From Desulfoferrobacter suflitae (lineage in GTDB: Bacteria; Desulfobacterota; Syntrophobacteria; Syntrophobacterales; Syntrophobacteraceae): a stretch of 64,000 nt of DNA. The position numbers and the translations under genes are program-made. Below are positions 1 through 9,434 of this stretch, one piece after another; position 1 is the stretch's first letter; every line of letters begins with the position of its first letter. The stretch lies in NCBI RefSeq assembly GCF_022603395.1, contig NZ_JAIBKA010000004.1, positions 186,001 through 250,000 of the forward strand, read 5' to 3'. Under the pieces are notes generated by a model. It saw only the letters and a list, made by a program, of their open reading frames with translations, was not told where the DNA came from and ran no database searches.

Positions 1-952
1 GAAAACCGAGGGATTCAGCCACATCATTGGCAAGATGAAGGAACGACTCGGTCCGTGCGTTAGGTTCCATGGGGGGACGGGTCATTGCTCCGCGCAGCTC
101 GATGCCAATGCCCGGCAGTATTGGGCTGCCGGCCACGTGTCTCACCTGCTCCTCCACTTCTCCGGTCAATGCCGCGCCGCGAATTCGCACGTCGATGGCG
201 GCGAACGCCTGTGCCGCGGTAACCTGGCGCGATCGACCTCCCTCCACCAGGTTGACTGACACTTTCACTCCTCGCTGCGTATCGGTCAGCGACTCCAGTG
301 CGAGAATCTTGAAGGCCAGTTCGCGTGACGCATTCAATCCGTCGGAGTCCGGCTTCAGCACGTGAGCCGCTCTCCCATGGACAGTCAGGTAGAAAGAACC
401 GATGCCCCAGCGACGGACGGCGATCGAAGTCGGTTTCGAACATGGCTCCATGACCATCACGTGGGTGGAGCGGCGAGCCAGTTCTTCGATGTGAGGACGT
501 CCCAAAACGCTGCCGACTTCTTCATCGGCGGTCAGGAAGACGGACAGTGATGGAGTCTGCTGGTTGGCATGCTGCAAGGCTTTGAGGGCATATATCATTT
601 GTACGATGCCGCCCTTCATGTCGCCGACTCCCGGACCAAACGCCAGCTTGCCTTCTCTCCGAAAAGGCCGTGCAGCCGCGGTTCCCGGTGCAAAAACGGT
701 ATCCAGGTGGGCGGAAAGGAACACCTGTTTAGTCCCCGCACCGGGTCTCATCGCGCGGACGTGATTGCCGAAGTCCTTTTCTGGCACGGTTTCCGTTTTG
801 AAACCCAGCTTCCCGAGTTCCTGTGCAATGATCGATCCGCATTCGTTGACCCCTTGTACGCAATAGGTGCCGCTGTCTATATTCACCAGACGTTCGAGCA
901 GGGCCAGCATTTCTCGCTCATTTTCCTGCAGAAATTTCAATGCCTTTTGCAT
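1..952 (-). CDS. M20 family metallopeptidase, glutamate carboxypeptidase-like (3' end cut by window)
   Basis: The product resembles the zinc-dependent M20 amidohydrolases (CPG2/ArgE/DapE type), which cleave terminal amino acids or acyl groups. I translated it by hand because it runs off the left edge. About 317 residues are visible. They carry the metal and catalytic residues His82 and Asp84 (SAHLDTVF), Asp111 (GVGDMKGG) and the Glu144-Glu145 pair (TADEEVGS), followed by a dimerisation domain from about residue 180. The ATG at 952 follows GGAAGAGGAG on the minus strand. It is divergent from hutI. The substrate cannot be read from sequence; a role in amino-acid salvage beside hut genes is inference. 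Confidence 0.85.
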   Translation of the reverse strand, partial: MQKALKFLQENEREMLALLERLVNIDSGTYCVQGVNECGSIIAQELGKLGFKTETVPEKDFGNHVRAMRPGAGTKQVFLSAHLDTVFAPGTAAARPFRREGKLAFGPGVGDMKGGIVQMIYALKALQHANQQTPSLSVFLTADEEVGSVLGRPHIEELARRSTHVMVMEPCSKPTSIAVRRWGIGSFYLTVHGRAAHVLKPDSDGLNASRELAFKILALESLTDTQRGVKVSVNLVEGGRSRQVTAAQAFAAIDVRIRGAALTGEVEEQVRHVAGSPILPGIGIELRGAMTRPPMEPNARTESFLHLANDVAESLGF

Positions 953-1369
953 ATCGAATGCTCCTCTTCCCGGCACCCTCCACTGGGAGTTTGTCCGCGA
1001 ATTTCCTCTCCCCTGTTTTTCGGGAAGCGGTCCTCGACCTTGAGTTCTGACGACAATACTATAACTTCCAAGCCAATGCTTTTGCTGCAGGTTGTTGAGC
1101 TGCGCGTATTGCGTGACGAAACCCAACGCCTTTTGTGCTGAATTTCGCACCTCAACCCAGCCCACTTGGAAACCAAAATCATTTTCTTGAACAGTATATT
1201 CCGCAAAGAGTGTTGCAAAGGGTTTGTCGAACATAATAATGATCGGACAAGGGTTTTTTTAGCCTGCGGGTTTTTTGTCTGGATCAATGCAGGGTATTGC
1301 TTGCCGTGGTGACCATGGCAAGGTAACTTAGGGAGCCGAAGTCTTGCGGGAAGGGAGGCGCATATCATT
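953..1369. other. Divergent intergenic region, M20 peptidase / hutI
   Basis: About 417 bases between divergent starts. I see no convincing gene. The part near 1180-1290 is AT-rich, with T runs around 1254-1260 and 1271-1276, and probably holds the promoters for both sides. No clear stem-loop was found. Confidence 0.5.
1213..1240 (+). promoter_or_regulatory. Candidate promoter for hutIH
   Basis: TTGCAA at 1213-1218 is followed after 15-16 bases by TAATAAT (1234-1240), a loose sigma70-like pair about 130 bases before hutI. The match is partial, and the AT-rich surroundings make chance agreement possible. Confidence 0.28.
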
Positions 1370-2623
1370 ATGATCGGCAAACTGTTCAGGAACGCCCGCA
1401 TCTTTACCCCCATTGATCGGGGCGTCCCGCTTGCGGGGAAAAATCAGGGCCAGGTGGCTTCCTTTGAGAGGGGTGCCGTTTATGTGCACAATGGGGTAAT
1501 CGAAATGGTCGGTCCGGAATCTCAAATTATGGATTCCATCAAGACCCGTCAGGTGGACCTGGAAGTCGATTGTCGAGGACTCTGTCTCATTCCAGGGTTT
1601 GTGGACTGTCATACCCATATGTGCTTCGCTGATTTGAGAGAAGACGAATTCGAGCTGCGACTGGCGGGAGCGGATTACCTGGAGATACTGCGCAAAGGCG
1701 GGGGAATTCACTCCTCAGTTCGGGCGGTGCGCCGGGCCTCGGAGGAGGAGCTCTTTGCCGGGACTAAACGGCGCGTGCTTCGAGCCCTTGGATTCGGCAC
1801 AACAACCCTTGAAATCAAGAGCGGATACGGGTTGGATACGGAAACGGAGCTTAAGATGCTGCGGGTTATTGCACGGGTCGGCAGAGAAACCGTACTGGAT
1901 GTCGTTCCTACCTTCATGGGGGCGCATGCCGTGCCCGGGGAGTCGGCGGGCAATCCGGACGACTATGTGCGCCTGGTCGTGGAAGAAATGCTGCCGCGCG
2001 TGAGAACACAGGGCATTGCACGCTTTTGTGACGTGTTTTGTGAAGCTGGCGTTTTTTCACTGGAACAGAGTCGCCGAGTACTGCTCGCCGCCCGCGACCA
2101 TGGTCTGGGGGGCAAAATTCACGCGGATGAAGTCAACGACCTGGGTGGCGCTCGACTCGCCGCTGAAATGAGAACCGTTTCGGCGGAACACCTGCTGGCG
2201 GCCGGGGACGACAACCTGCGTGCTATGGCAGGGGCCGGTGTGATTGGCGTATTGCTGCCCGGCACCGCCTACAGCCTGCGCAAGAAATTGGCGCCGGCAG
2301 GACGCATGCGCGATCTCAACCTCCCCCTGGCCATTGCCACCGACAGCAATCCGGGTACCTGTTACACAGAATCGATGCCCTTCGTGTTCGGCCTGGCGGT
2401 GATGAATACGCATCTTTCACCGCAGGAGGCGCTGGTGGCGGCCACCCTGAATGCTGCCTATGCGGTCAAGATGGAAAAAACAGTGGGAAGCCTGCAGAAG
2501 GGCAAACGGGCGGATTTTTTGCTGCTGGAAGGCAGGGGCCCGGCGGTTTTGGCCTATCATGCCGGGGTATCACCGGTGGTTGCCGTGTACAAGCGGGGCG
2601 AGCTGGTGGCCGGCTCGGGTTGA
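1370..2623 (+). CDS. hutI: Imidazolonepropionase
   Basis: HutI hydrolyses 4-imidazolone-5-propionate to N-formimino-L-glutamate, the third step of histidine degradation, in the cytoplasm. The 417-residue product has normal length for this amidohydrolase-superfamily enzyme. Visible motifs are the metal-binding DCHTHMCF near residue 80, the family-typical region ending in SGYGLDTETELKML, a HADEV metal-ligand segment near 255, and ATDSNPGTC near 325. The ATG at 1370 is preceded by GGGAGG. hutH follows 60 bases later on the same strand, so the two are probably cotranscribed. hutU, the enzyme between them in the pathway, is not in this window. Confidence 0.95.
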   Translation: MIGKLFRNARIFTPIDRGVPLAGKNQGQVASFERGAVYVHNGVIEMVGPESQIMDSIKTRQVDLEVDCRGLCLIPGFVDCHTHMCFADLREDEFELRLAGADYLEILRKGGGIHSSVRAVRRASEEELFAGTKRRVLRALGFGTTTLEIKSGYGLDTETELKMLRVIARVGRETVLDVVPTFMGAHAVPGESAGNPDDYVRLVVEEMLPRVRTQGIARFCDVFCEAGVFSLEQSRRVLLAARDHGLGGKIHADEVNDLGGARLAAEMRTVSAEHLLAAGDDNLRAMAGAGVIGVLLPGTAYSLRKKLAPAGRMRDLNLPLAIATDSNPGTCYTESMPFVFGLAVMNTHLSPQEALVAATLNAAYAVKMEKTVGSLQKGKRADFLLLEGRGPAVLAYHAGVSPVVAVYKRGELVAGSG

Positions 2624-2683
2624 TCGAACGGCTGGATGGGGGGCGTCACATTGTCAATCAACGGCTCAGTTTGAGGGCGGCTG

Positions 2684-4213
2684 ATGCGCAAGATAACCCT
2701 TGGTGCAACGGGAATGACACTGCAGGATCTGGTGGATATCGCCAGGAACGATATCGGAGTGGAACTGGCGGAGGAAGCCCGGCGACGCATCATTGCAGCA
2801 AGAAGGCTGATCGACCGGTGGGTGCAGGAGGGCAGAGTCATGTATGGTGTCACCACCGGCTTTGGCGCCCTTAGCGAAGTCACCATATCGGGTGAAGATA
2901 CCCGCAAACTGCAGATGAATATCTTGCAGAGCCATGCGGCGGGAGTCGGTGAGACCTTGGATGTGGAAACCGTGCGGGCGGTATTGAGCTTGCGAATCAA
3001 GGATCTGGCCAGGGGCAATTCGGGGATTCGGCTGGAAACCGTCAATCGGCTCGTTGAACTGCTCAACAAAGGAGTCTATCCTGTGGTCCCGGAAAAGGGA
3101 TCCGTCGGGGCGAGCGGTGATCTGGCGCCCCTGGCACATCTGAGCTTGGTGCTCATAGGATTGGGTGAAGCCGTCTATAAGGGAGAAAAAACTTCCGGCC
3201 TGGAAGCGTTGCACAAAGCCGGACTCGATCCTCTCCAGCTGGAAGCCGGCGAGGGTCTTGCATTGGTGAACGGAACCCAAGTCTCCACTGCCATCGGGGG
3301 ACTTGCCGTGTACGACGCCATACAGCTTTCCAAACTGGCGGACATTGCCGCAGCCATGAGTCTGGAAGTGCTGATGGGAAGCAGAACCGAATTTGACCCC
3401 AGAATCCATAAGTTAAGGCCTCATCCCGGGCAGGCCGCGGCGGCCGATAACATGTTCCGGATGATTGCCAACAGTGAAATCATTTCATCCCACAGAGACT
3501 GCAGCCGCGTGCAGGATGCCTACACTCTGAGGTGCTCTCCGCAGGTGCACGGAGCGAGCAAGGACGCTCTGGGATATGCCGGGAAGGTTTTCGAGACCGA
3601 GATCAATTCGGCAACCAATAATCCCCTGTTCATCGAAGAAACCGAGGAACTTCTGCTGGGAGGGAACTTCCACGGTCAGCCTCTGGCGCTGGCGGCCGAT
3701 TTTGCCTGCATGGCCGTCGCAGAACTGGCCAATATTTCGGAAAGGCGCATCGAACGGCTGGTCAACCCACAGCTCAGCGGTCTTCCGGCTTTTCTGGTGC
3801 GGGACGGGGGCCTCAATTCGGGTTTTATGATAGCCCAGTACACCGCGGCATCCCTGGTATCGGAAAACAAGATCCTGTGTCATCCCGCCTGTGTGGATTC
3901 AATACCGACTTCCGCCAACAAGGAGGATCACGTCTCCATGAGCACGATTGCCGCACGCAAGCTGCGCGAGATCACCCGCAATACGGAAAACGTGATAGCC
4001 ATTGAACTGCTGTGTGCCGCCCAGGCGATGGATCTGTTCACCAACCTGAAACCGGGGGAAGGTTCGCTGCTTGCCTATACTGCCATTCGCAAAGAAATCC
4101 CGGGGTTGAGCGAGGATCGAGTGTTGTCACGTGACATCCGCTCAATGGTGCGGCTTATGGCAAGCGGGGCAATCCTTGCTCCGGTGGAGCAGGCGGTCGG
4201 AAAATTGCACTGA
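2684..4213 (+). CDS. hutH: Histidine ammonia-lyase
   Basis: HutH removes ammonia from L-histidine to give urocanate, the first step of histidine catabolism. The 509-residue protein has the usual length. The autocatalytic MIO cofactor triad Ala-Ser-Gly is at 143-145 (VGASGDLAPL). Tyr54 lies in YGVTTGFG, and SANKEDHVSM near 415 matches the HAL active-site segment. Ser-His at 83-84 (LQSHAAG) favours histidine over the aromatic PAL/TAL selectivity residues. It follows hutI in a probable two-gene operon, reversed relative to pathway order. It ends 3 bases before a convergent gene. Assignment to HAL rather than another MIO lyase is strong. Confidence 0.95.
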   Translation: MRKITLGATGMTLQDLVDIARNDIGVELAEEARRRIIAARRLIDRWVQEGRVMYGVTTGFGALSEVTISGEDTRKLQMNILQSHAAGVGETLDVETVRAVLSLRIKDLARGNSGIRLETVNRLVELLNKGVYPVVPEKGSVGASGDLAPLAHLSLVLIGLGEAVYKGEKTSGLEALHKAGLDPLQLEAGEGLALVNGTQVSTAIGGLAVYDAIQLSKLADIAAAMSLEVLMGSRTEFDPRIHKLRPHPGQAAAADNMFRMIANSEIISSHRDCSRVQDAYTLRCSPQVHGASKDALGYAGKVFETEINSATNNPLFIEETEELLLGGNFHGQPLALAADFACMAVAELANISERRIERLVNPQLSGLPAFLVRDGGLNSGFMIAQYTAASLVSENKILCHPACVDSIPTSANKEDHVSMSTIAARKLREITRNTENVIAIELLCAAQAMDLFTNLKPGEGSLLAYTAIRKEIPGLSEDRVLSRDIRSMVRLMASGAILAPVEQAVGKLH

Positions 4214-4216
4214 AGC

Positions 4217-4837
4217 TCATTCGGGTACACAGACTTTGAACTTCATAAGATCAGCCTTTTCCAGGCATCTTCCATCCTTGAGGTCCGTCGGATTCAGCTC
4301 GCTGCCGTTCAGCAATGCGGCACGACAGGCTTTCCAAAATACGGCTTCACGACTTTTCAGATACTTCGCAAGAGTTCTTCCCTCCAGCAAGACGCCACGT
4401 GCCAGAAACTGCGGGCCCAATTGGTCGGCCACCAGATTGAAGAGTTTCAGCGTTATCATCCCTGCCTCGTGCGGCCGCTGTTCACCGCCCCGCTGGTAGG
4501 CGATGCTGCGCCGCAGTGCTGCATAGTGGCCGCCTCTGCGCATGGTGGCGCCAACCAAACCGGGCATGGCAGCGGAGAGGGCCAGTGTCGAACCGTCTTC
4601 CAGTGTGGCGGCCTGCATGTCGTCAACCGGTTTGCCATCCAGAAAAACGGTGCTCAGGCGCTCTTCCACATAAGCCGAATCGATCTGCAGTTGCTCACAA
4701 AGCAGTTCCCTGACGGAAATTCCTGCCCGGGTGGCAATCCTAAAGCCCCCCTGCAGAATGTGGCAGAAGTTTGGGAGTCTTGTAAACTCCAGGATCAGTT
4801 CTTGATATTGACCATTGGGCGGGTTGTTGTGCGGCAT
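4217..4837 (-). CDS. Conserved hypothetical protein downstream of larC
   Basis: I do not recognise this family. The 206-residue form starts at the ATG at 4837, behind GAGAAGGAT on the minus strand. Its middle part (FLDGKPVDDMQAATLEDGS, then SAAMPGLVGATMRRGGHYA) faintly recalls the end of a small beta-grasp, ThiS/MoaD-like fold. The C-terminal half is helical. The same frame is open back to an ATG at 5008 that overlaps the larC stop as ATGA, which would add 57 residues. That extension is Cys/Arg-rich and not protein-like, so I prefer 4837. The order larC then this gene suggests one transcript and possibly a link to nickel or 2-hydroxyacid metabolism; this is inference. Confidence 0.65.
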   Translation of the reverse strand: MPHNNPPNGQYQELILEFTRLPNFCHILQGGFRIATRAGISVRELLCEQLQIDSAYVEERLSTVFLDGKPVDDMQAATLEDGSTLALSAAMPGLVGATMRRGGHYAALRRSIAYQRGGEQRPHEAGMITLKLFNLVADQLGPQFLARGVLLEGRTLAKYLKSREAVFWKACRAALLNGSELNPTDLKDGRCLEKADLMKFKVCVPE

Positions 4838-5004
4838 ATCCTTCTCGATTCCCCCACGGCATCGTGGCTGTTGTTTGGCAGGAGCCTGTCCCAAGATGCC
4901 CTCACTGCCTTGCTCCGATGTCAACTCAAATTCAGCAGCGCCCTTGCTTGCGCATAGCAAAAAATCGACGGCATGCCTGCAGCGTATCGGGAAGCAGCGC
5001 GGGC

Positions 5005-6198
5005 TCATCCGCCGGAAACCCTCGGCAGGGCGCAGGCTGACTTGGCAGCATCTGCAACGTCTTTTAGCGGCACGTGGTGGTTGCGTGCCGCTTTCTTACA
5101 GTCCTCATACTCCGGTGAAACGTTGATGATGTGTTGACCCGCAGTGGCGATTTTGCAGCGGATTATTCCGTAGGGGGTCTCCACCTGGATTACGTCCCGC
5201 TGGGCTTTCAAACGGTTCTCAAGTCTCCAGCGCATTCCGATGGTGGTCGTTTCACGCAAAATCATGTCAGCGAGTCGTTGCACATTGTCCGGCCGGCAGA
5301 TGACGGTGAGCAGGTTGCCCGGCCGGTTCTTTTTCATCTGAACGGGCTTGAGGAGAACATCGTAGGCACCCATTCGCAGGACTTTTTCCATCACGTAATC
5401 GTAAATCTGCGGATTCATGTCGTCGATGCCGGTTTCCATGACCGCAACGGTTTCTGTTTCGTACCCGGCGTTTTCCACACTCTCGCCGATCATGAGGCGC
5501 AATAGATTGGCAACGGGCAGATCGGCCTGCCCCGCGCCATAACCCGCGCAATGGGTGATCATCGGCGGCATGCCTCCAAACTCATGGGTGACGGTGGAGA
5601 GAATGGCGGCGCCGGTGGGCGTCAGCAGTTCTCCCGCAACCCCGGTAGAATAGATGGGCTTTCCCGTCATCAGTTCTACCGTAGCCGGAGCGGGCACCGG
5701 CAAGATTCCGTGCCGGCAGCGGACCGTTCCACTGCCGACATGAATCGGCGAGCAATAGATTCGCGTCACTCCCAGAAGCGACAGGCCGGCAATCGCCCCG
5801 ACCACATCCACTATGGCATCAACCGCGCCCACTTCGTGAAAATGTATGTCTTCTGCATCGGTCATGTGAATTCTGGCCTCCGCTTGGGCCAGCCGCTCGA
5901 ATACCGCGGTGCTCCTCTGCTTCACCGGCATTGGCAGGTCGCTTTCGGCGAGGATTGCGGCAATATCATGCAGGTGCCGCGCATGTTGGTGATGGAAAGA
6001 CTCATCCACCAGAACTTCCACCTGAGTGCCCGCGATCCCGTTTTTCAGCACTTTTCTTGCCTTGATTTGATAGTGGGAGAGGTTGAGTTTGGACAATTCC
6101 TCTTCAAGTTGCTTCAGGCTGAGGCCGGCGTCGAGCAGAGCGCCTAAAATCATGTCCCCGCTGGCTCCCGAAAAACAATCGAAGTAGGCAATGCGCAT
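5005..6198 (-). CDS. larC: Nickel-pincer cofactor biosynthesis protein LarC
   Basis: LarC is the CTP-dependent nickel insertase that completes the nickel-pincer nucleotide of lactate racemase (LarA) and related racemases or epimerases. The 397-residue product starts MRIAYFDCFSGASGDM, the family's N-terminal signature, and has FHEVGAVDAIVDVVGA near 140 and a C-terminal domain with ETTTIGMRW near 340. Unlike the Lactobacillus gene, which is split by a frameshift, this is one open frame. larA, larB and larE are not in the window, so the client enzyme lies elsewhere. The ATG at 6198 follows a GGAG sequence on the minus strand. Confidence 0.92.
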   Translation of the reverse strand: MRIAYFDCFSGASGDMILGALLDAGLSLKQLEEELSKLNLSHYQIKARKVLKNGIAGTQVEVLVDESFHHQHARHLHDIAAILAESDLPMPVKQRSTAVFERLAQAEARIHMTDAEDIHFHEVGAVDAIVDVVGAIAGLSLLGVTRIYCSPIHVGSGTVRCRHGILPVPAPATVELMTGKPIYSTGVAGELLTPTGAAILSTVTHEFGGMPPMITHCAGYGAGQADLPVANLLRLMIGESVENAGYETETVAVMETGIDDMNPQIYDYVMEKVLRMGAYDVLLKPVQMKKNRPGNLLTVICRPDNVQRLADMILRETTTIGMRWRLENRLKAQRDVIQVETPYGIIRCKIATAGQHIINVSPEYEDCKKAARNHHVPLKDVADAAKSACALPRVSGG

Positions 6199-6339
6199 CA
6201 GTCGTTCTCCTCCATAGTGGGGCGTAGGGTGGGCATCATTTGCCGCAGATTGAAATTCTAGCAGCTATTTACTAATTTTTCGAGAAACTCTAGACTATCC
6301 ATTGTGGCAGATTACTTCATGAGCAGGAGATGTTGCGAT

Positions 6340-6705
6340 ATGACACTGGAAGGTGATCTGGTGCTTGTTCATATGGACGAAGCTCCGGCATTTTTTGCCC
6401 GGATAGAAGCCATAACCGCGGATGTCAAGCCGGGTTGGTTTCAGGTGAAGATGCTTGTTCTGCAAATCCCTCTGGTCGTAGTTACCTGGATTCTGCGAGA
6501 AGCATATATCAATGGAGAAGAATTCACTATGGGCGGCCGACCCATGCGCATCACCAAGGTGGTGGCGCCTGCGGAAAATATCTTGGAACCGGAACCCGAG
6601 ACCGCCCCTCGGCCCATTCCGGAGTCGAAACCGTCGCCCCAAGCTTCTGGTGCAGAAAAGGTGGTTTCCCTGGCAGAACGACGCAAGAAGAATCAAGGTA
6701 CGTGA
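6340..6705 (+). CDS. Small conserved hypothetical protein with proline-rich tail
   Basis: A 121-residue protein that I do not recognise. I start it at the ATG at 6340 because AGGAG (6325-6329) lies 10 bases upstream; the frame is open further to a GTG at 6304 without such a site. Residues 1-70 look like a compact beta-rich domain (DLVLVHMDEAPAFFARIEAI, then FTMGGRPMRITKVVAP). The tail is rich in Pro and Glu (EPEPETAPRPIPESKPSPQ) and ends basic (AERRKKNQG). It is divergent from larC, and its last 13 bases overlap the convergent HD-domain gene. No function is assigned. Confidence 0.6.
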   Translation: MTLEGDLVLVHMDEAPAFFARIEAITADVKPGWFQVKMLVLQIPLVVVTWILREAYINGEEFTMGGRPMRITKVVAPAENILEPEPETAPRPIPESKPSPQASGAEKVVSLAERRKKNQGT

Positions 6706-7322
6706 TGGCGTTCCCACCAGTGATCGTTTCCTTCGAACCACCATGAAGAAGAGTCGGTTTCCAGGATTTGTGCGGCCAAATCCCGCCCGATTTGTGTTTG
6801 CAGACGTTTCAGGGCGAAATGGATCCATCGAGCGGCATAGCTGTTTCCCAAATCCTGCTGCTCTTTGAGCTCCAGAATGAGATCCAATTGATCCGCGTCG
6901 TGAGCCAGCTTTGCCGCGGTCGATTCGCCCTGGCGATATTCTTCCCACAGTGCCTCGATATCGGCACCGAAAGGCAGTGAGCGGGCCAAGTCCTGCATTG
7001 CGCCTTTTTCGTCTACCTGGACGTAGTGCTTGTTGACATAGTTGAGATCACCCGTTCTGGCTTCGGGGACGTCGTGAAACAGACATAAACAAACAACGCG
7101 AAAGCAATCGGGATATTCTGCCAGATGGCTCAGGGTGTAGCCGATCATAGCCACGCGGAAGGAGTGAGCCGCGACGGATTGGCGGCCGGATCCGAGGAAT
7201 TGGAACCCTGAACGGGGAGTCTTTTTCAGCATGCCCAACTCGAAGAAGAAATTCGCTATGTTCTTGTGCCCATTGGGAGTCTGCCGCTCTTTGCTTTGAT
7301 CGCCGGAAGATGTCGCATCCAT
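6693..7322 (-). CDS. HD-domain phosphohydrolase, YfbR-like (5'-deoxynucleotidase family)
   Basis: Proteins of this HD family hydrolyse nucleoside monophosphates or similar phosphoesters with a divalent metal. The 209-residue form has the expected ligands: His in AAHSFRVAMIGYTL, the His-Asp pair in LFHDVPEARTGDLNYV, and the distal Asp in LAHDADQLDLI. FHDVPEARTGD is close to the HDxPExxTGD pattern of YfbR. I start at the ATG at 7322. The frame is open back to 7589, but that extra N-terminus is low in complexity and crosses the upstream intergenic region. The ribosome-binding site is weak, so the start is uncertain. Confidence 0.8.
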   Translation of the reverse strand: MDATSSGDQSKERQTPNGHKNIANFFFELGMLKKTPRSGFQFLGSGRQSVAAHSFRVAMIGYTLSHLAEYPDCFRVVCLCLFHDVPEARTGDLNYVNKHYVQVDEKGAMQDLARSLPFGADIEALWEEYRQGESTAAKLAHDADQLDLILELKEQQDLGNSYAARWIHFALKRLQTQIGRDLAAQILETDSSSWWFEGNDHWWERHHVP

Positions 7323-7571
7323 TTTCACTGCAGATATCCACCTCGCTTCAGGTTGGTTCGGCACGGCGGATAACCGGCCGATACCGCCCCATGAGTACTG
7401 CTCGTTGAGCCCTCGAAAAACTGCCGCAAGAGGCGCACTGCCGGTTTTTATAGGGCCCTGCATGGTCTTCGGTGAATGAGTCGCAAACATTGTAGCAAAG
7501 GTTGGGGGATTGTCAAATTGTCGAAAAAGGGGCAATGAGTCGCAAAAATTTGCAAATTTTTTTTTATTGAA

Positions 7572-7601
7572 TTGACAGCCGATCATCACATTGGCTAGAC
7601 T
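7572..7601 (+). promoter_or_regulatory. Candidate sigma70-type promoter for ilvB
   Basis: A perfect TTGACA at 7572-7577 is followed after 18 bases by TAGACT (7596-7601), four of six matches to TATAAT. It lies about 110 bases before ilvB in an AT-rich stretch. This leaves a leader long enough for regulation. Confidence 0.5.
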
Positions 7602-7659
7602 AAACAGTCTATCTAATGAAAATTGTTAAAAATTAACTATGTTAACTGGTTGCAAACCA

Positions 7660-7685
7660 AAGGCCGGGATTGTTTTGCCGGTCTT
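7660..7685 (+). promoter_or_regulatory. Leader stem-loop before ilvB (possible attenuator)
   Basis: AAGGCCGG at 7660-7667 pairs with CCGGTCTT at 7678-7685, with one G-T wobble and a 10-base loop. It stands 28 bases before the ilvB start inside the presumed leader. Only a short T run follows, and I found no leader peptide rich in Ile, Leu or Val codons, so attenuation is only a possibility. Confidence 0.3.
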
Positions 7686-7712
7686 TAAACTTTGGAACAT
7701 TGAGGTCTTCTT

Positions 7713-9431
7713 ATGAAACTCAAAGGCGCACAAATCTTTTTTGAATGTCTCCAGAAGGAAGGGGTGGAAGTCATTTTTGGTTTTCCGGGTGGCGCCGTCA
7801 TCGACATTTACCACGAGCTCCCCAAGTATGACATTCGCCATATTTTGGTCCGCCACGAACAGGGTGCCGCGCACATGGCAGACGGTTACGCCCGGGCAAC
7901 GGGCAAAGTGGGGGTGTGCCTGGTGACCTCCGGTCCCGGAGCGACCAACACGGTGACCGGGATAGCCACCGCGTACATGGATTCAGTGCCCATGGTCATT
8001 TTCACAGGACAGGTACCAACAGCGCTGATCGGCAACGACGCCTTTCAGGAAGTTGACATCGTGGGCATTTCGCGCCCGTGCACCAAGCACAACTATCTGG
8101 TGAAGCATGTGGATGACCTGGCCACGGTCATCAAGGAAGCCTTTTTTCTGGCGCGCACAGGCCGCCCCGGACCGGTCCTGGTGGATCTGCCAAAAGATGT
8201 TCTGGGTGCGCAGATCGAGTTTCGCTATCCCAAAAAGGTTGAGCTCAAAGGCTACCGTCCAACCCTCGACGCTCATCTGGGGCAGATCAAACGGGCCCAC
8301 CAGGCGATCAAAAAATCCAAGCGGCCGGTCATTTACGCTGGAGGAGGGGTCATCATAGCGGAAGCCGGCGAAGAGCTGGCTCGCTTTGCCGAGCTGATCC
8401 AGGCGCCGGTGACAACCACTTTGATGGGCCTGGGCAGCTTTCCGGCCATGCTCGAAGATCCGACCGGCAGAAAAGAGCTCAACCCGTGGTGGTTGGGAAT
8501 GCTTGGCATGCACGGAACGTTTCGTGCCAACATGGCTGTTTCTAACGCCGATCTGCTGATCGCCGTGGGTGCTCGATTTGATGACCGGGTGACGGGAAAA
8601 GTCAGCGGGTTTGCCCCAAAGGCGAAAATCATCCACGTGGACGTGGATCCCACCAGCATCAGCAAGAACGTGGTGGTGGATATCCCCATTGTGGGAGACT
8701 GCAAAAACGCACTGCAGAAACTCATCCAGGTGTGTGAAAAGGAACCCTTGGAAGATATTGAGCAAGCCCGGTCTGCCTGGATGGAGCAGATCCGCCAATG
8801 GAGAGAAACCTATCCACTGGCCTACAAACAGGAAGGGGACATCATCAAGCCCCAATATGTCGTCGAGAAGCTTTATGAGTTGTGCAACGGCAATGCCATT
8901 GTCACTACGGAGGTGGGCCAGAATCAAATGTGGGCGGCGCAGTATTTTCACTTCAACAAACCCCGCACCCTGTTGACCTCTGGAGGACTGGGAACCATGG
9001 GCTACGGGCTGCCGGCTGCCATTGGCGCGCAGGTCGCTTTTCCTGACCGCCTGGTGATTGATATTGCGGGCGATGGCAGCATCCAGATGAACATTCAGGA
9101 ACTGATCACTGCCGTGTGTAATTGCCTGCCGGTTAAGGTGGCCATTCTCAACAACCGCTATCTCGGCATGGTGCGGCAGTGGCAGGAACTTTTCTATGAC
9201 AAGAATTACTGTGCCACGTGCCTGGACGCTGCCCCGGATTTTGTCAAACTGGCAGATGCCTACGGTGCTGTCGGGCTAAGAGCAACCAGGGCGGAGGAGG
9301 TGGAGCCGGTCATTCGCGAGGCCTTTTCGATAAAAAAGCCGGTTCTTATGGAGTTTGTGGTGGCGCAGGAGGAGGGGGTTTACCCCATGGTGCCCGCTGG
9401 AAAGAACATTTCAGAAATGCTACTGGTGTAA
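7713..9431 (+). CDS. ilvB: Acetolactate synthase, large catalytic subunit
   Basis: The enzyme condenses two pyruvates, or pyruvate with 2-oxobutyrate, using thiamine diphosphate and FAD, the first common step to valine, leucine and isoleucine. The 572-residue protein has the usual three domains. The N-terminal pyrimidine-binding domain carries the catalytic Glu in [16 protein letters not shown] central domain follows, then a C-terminal ThDP-binding domain with [16 protein letters not shown] and the [16 protein letters not shown] loop typical of acetohydroxyacid synthases. It starts the ilvB-ilvN-ilvC-psd-pssA-leuCDB-asd run; ilvN follows after 3 bases. Confidence 0.97.
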   Translation: MKLKGAQIFFECLQKEGVEVIFGFPGGAVIDIYHELPKYDIRHILVRHEQGAAHMADGYARATGKVGVCLVTSGPGATNTVTGIATAYMDSVPMVIFTGQVPTALIGNDAFQEVDIVGISRPCTKHNYLVKHVDDLATVIKEAFFLARTGRPGPVLVDLPKDVLGAQIEFRYPKKVELKGYRPTLDAHLGQIKRAHQAIKKSKRPVIYAGGGVIIAEAGEELARFAELIQAPVTTTLMGLGSFPAMLEDPTGRKELNPWWLGMLGMHGTFRANMAVSNADLLIAVGARFDDRVTGKVSGFAPKAKIIHVDVDPTSISKNVVVDIPIVGDCKNALQKLIQVCEKEPLEDIEQARSAWMEQIRQWRETYPLAYKQEGDIIKPQYVVEKLYELCNGNAIVTTEVGQNQMWAAQYFHFNKPRTLLTSGGLGTMGYGLPAAIGAQVAFPDRLVIDIAGDGSIQMNIQELITAVCNCLPVKVAILNNRYLGMVRQWQELFYDKNYCATCLDAAPDFVKLADAYGAVGLRATRAEEVEPVIREAFSIKKPVLMEFVVAQEEGVYPMVPAGKNISEMLLV

Positions 9432-9434
9432 CTT

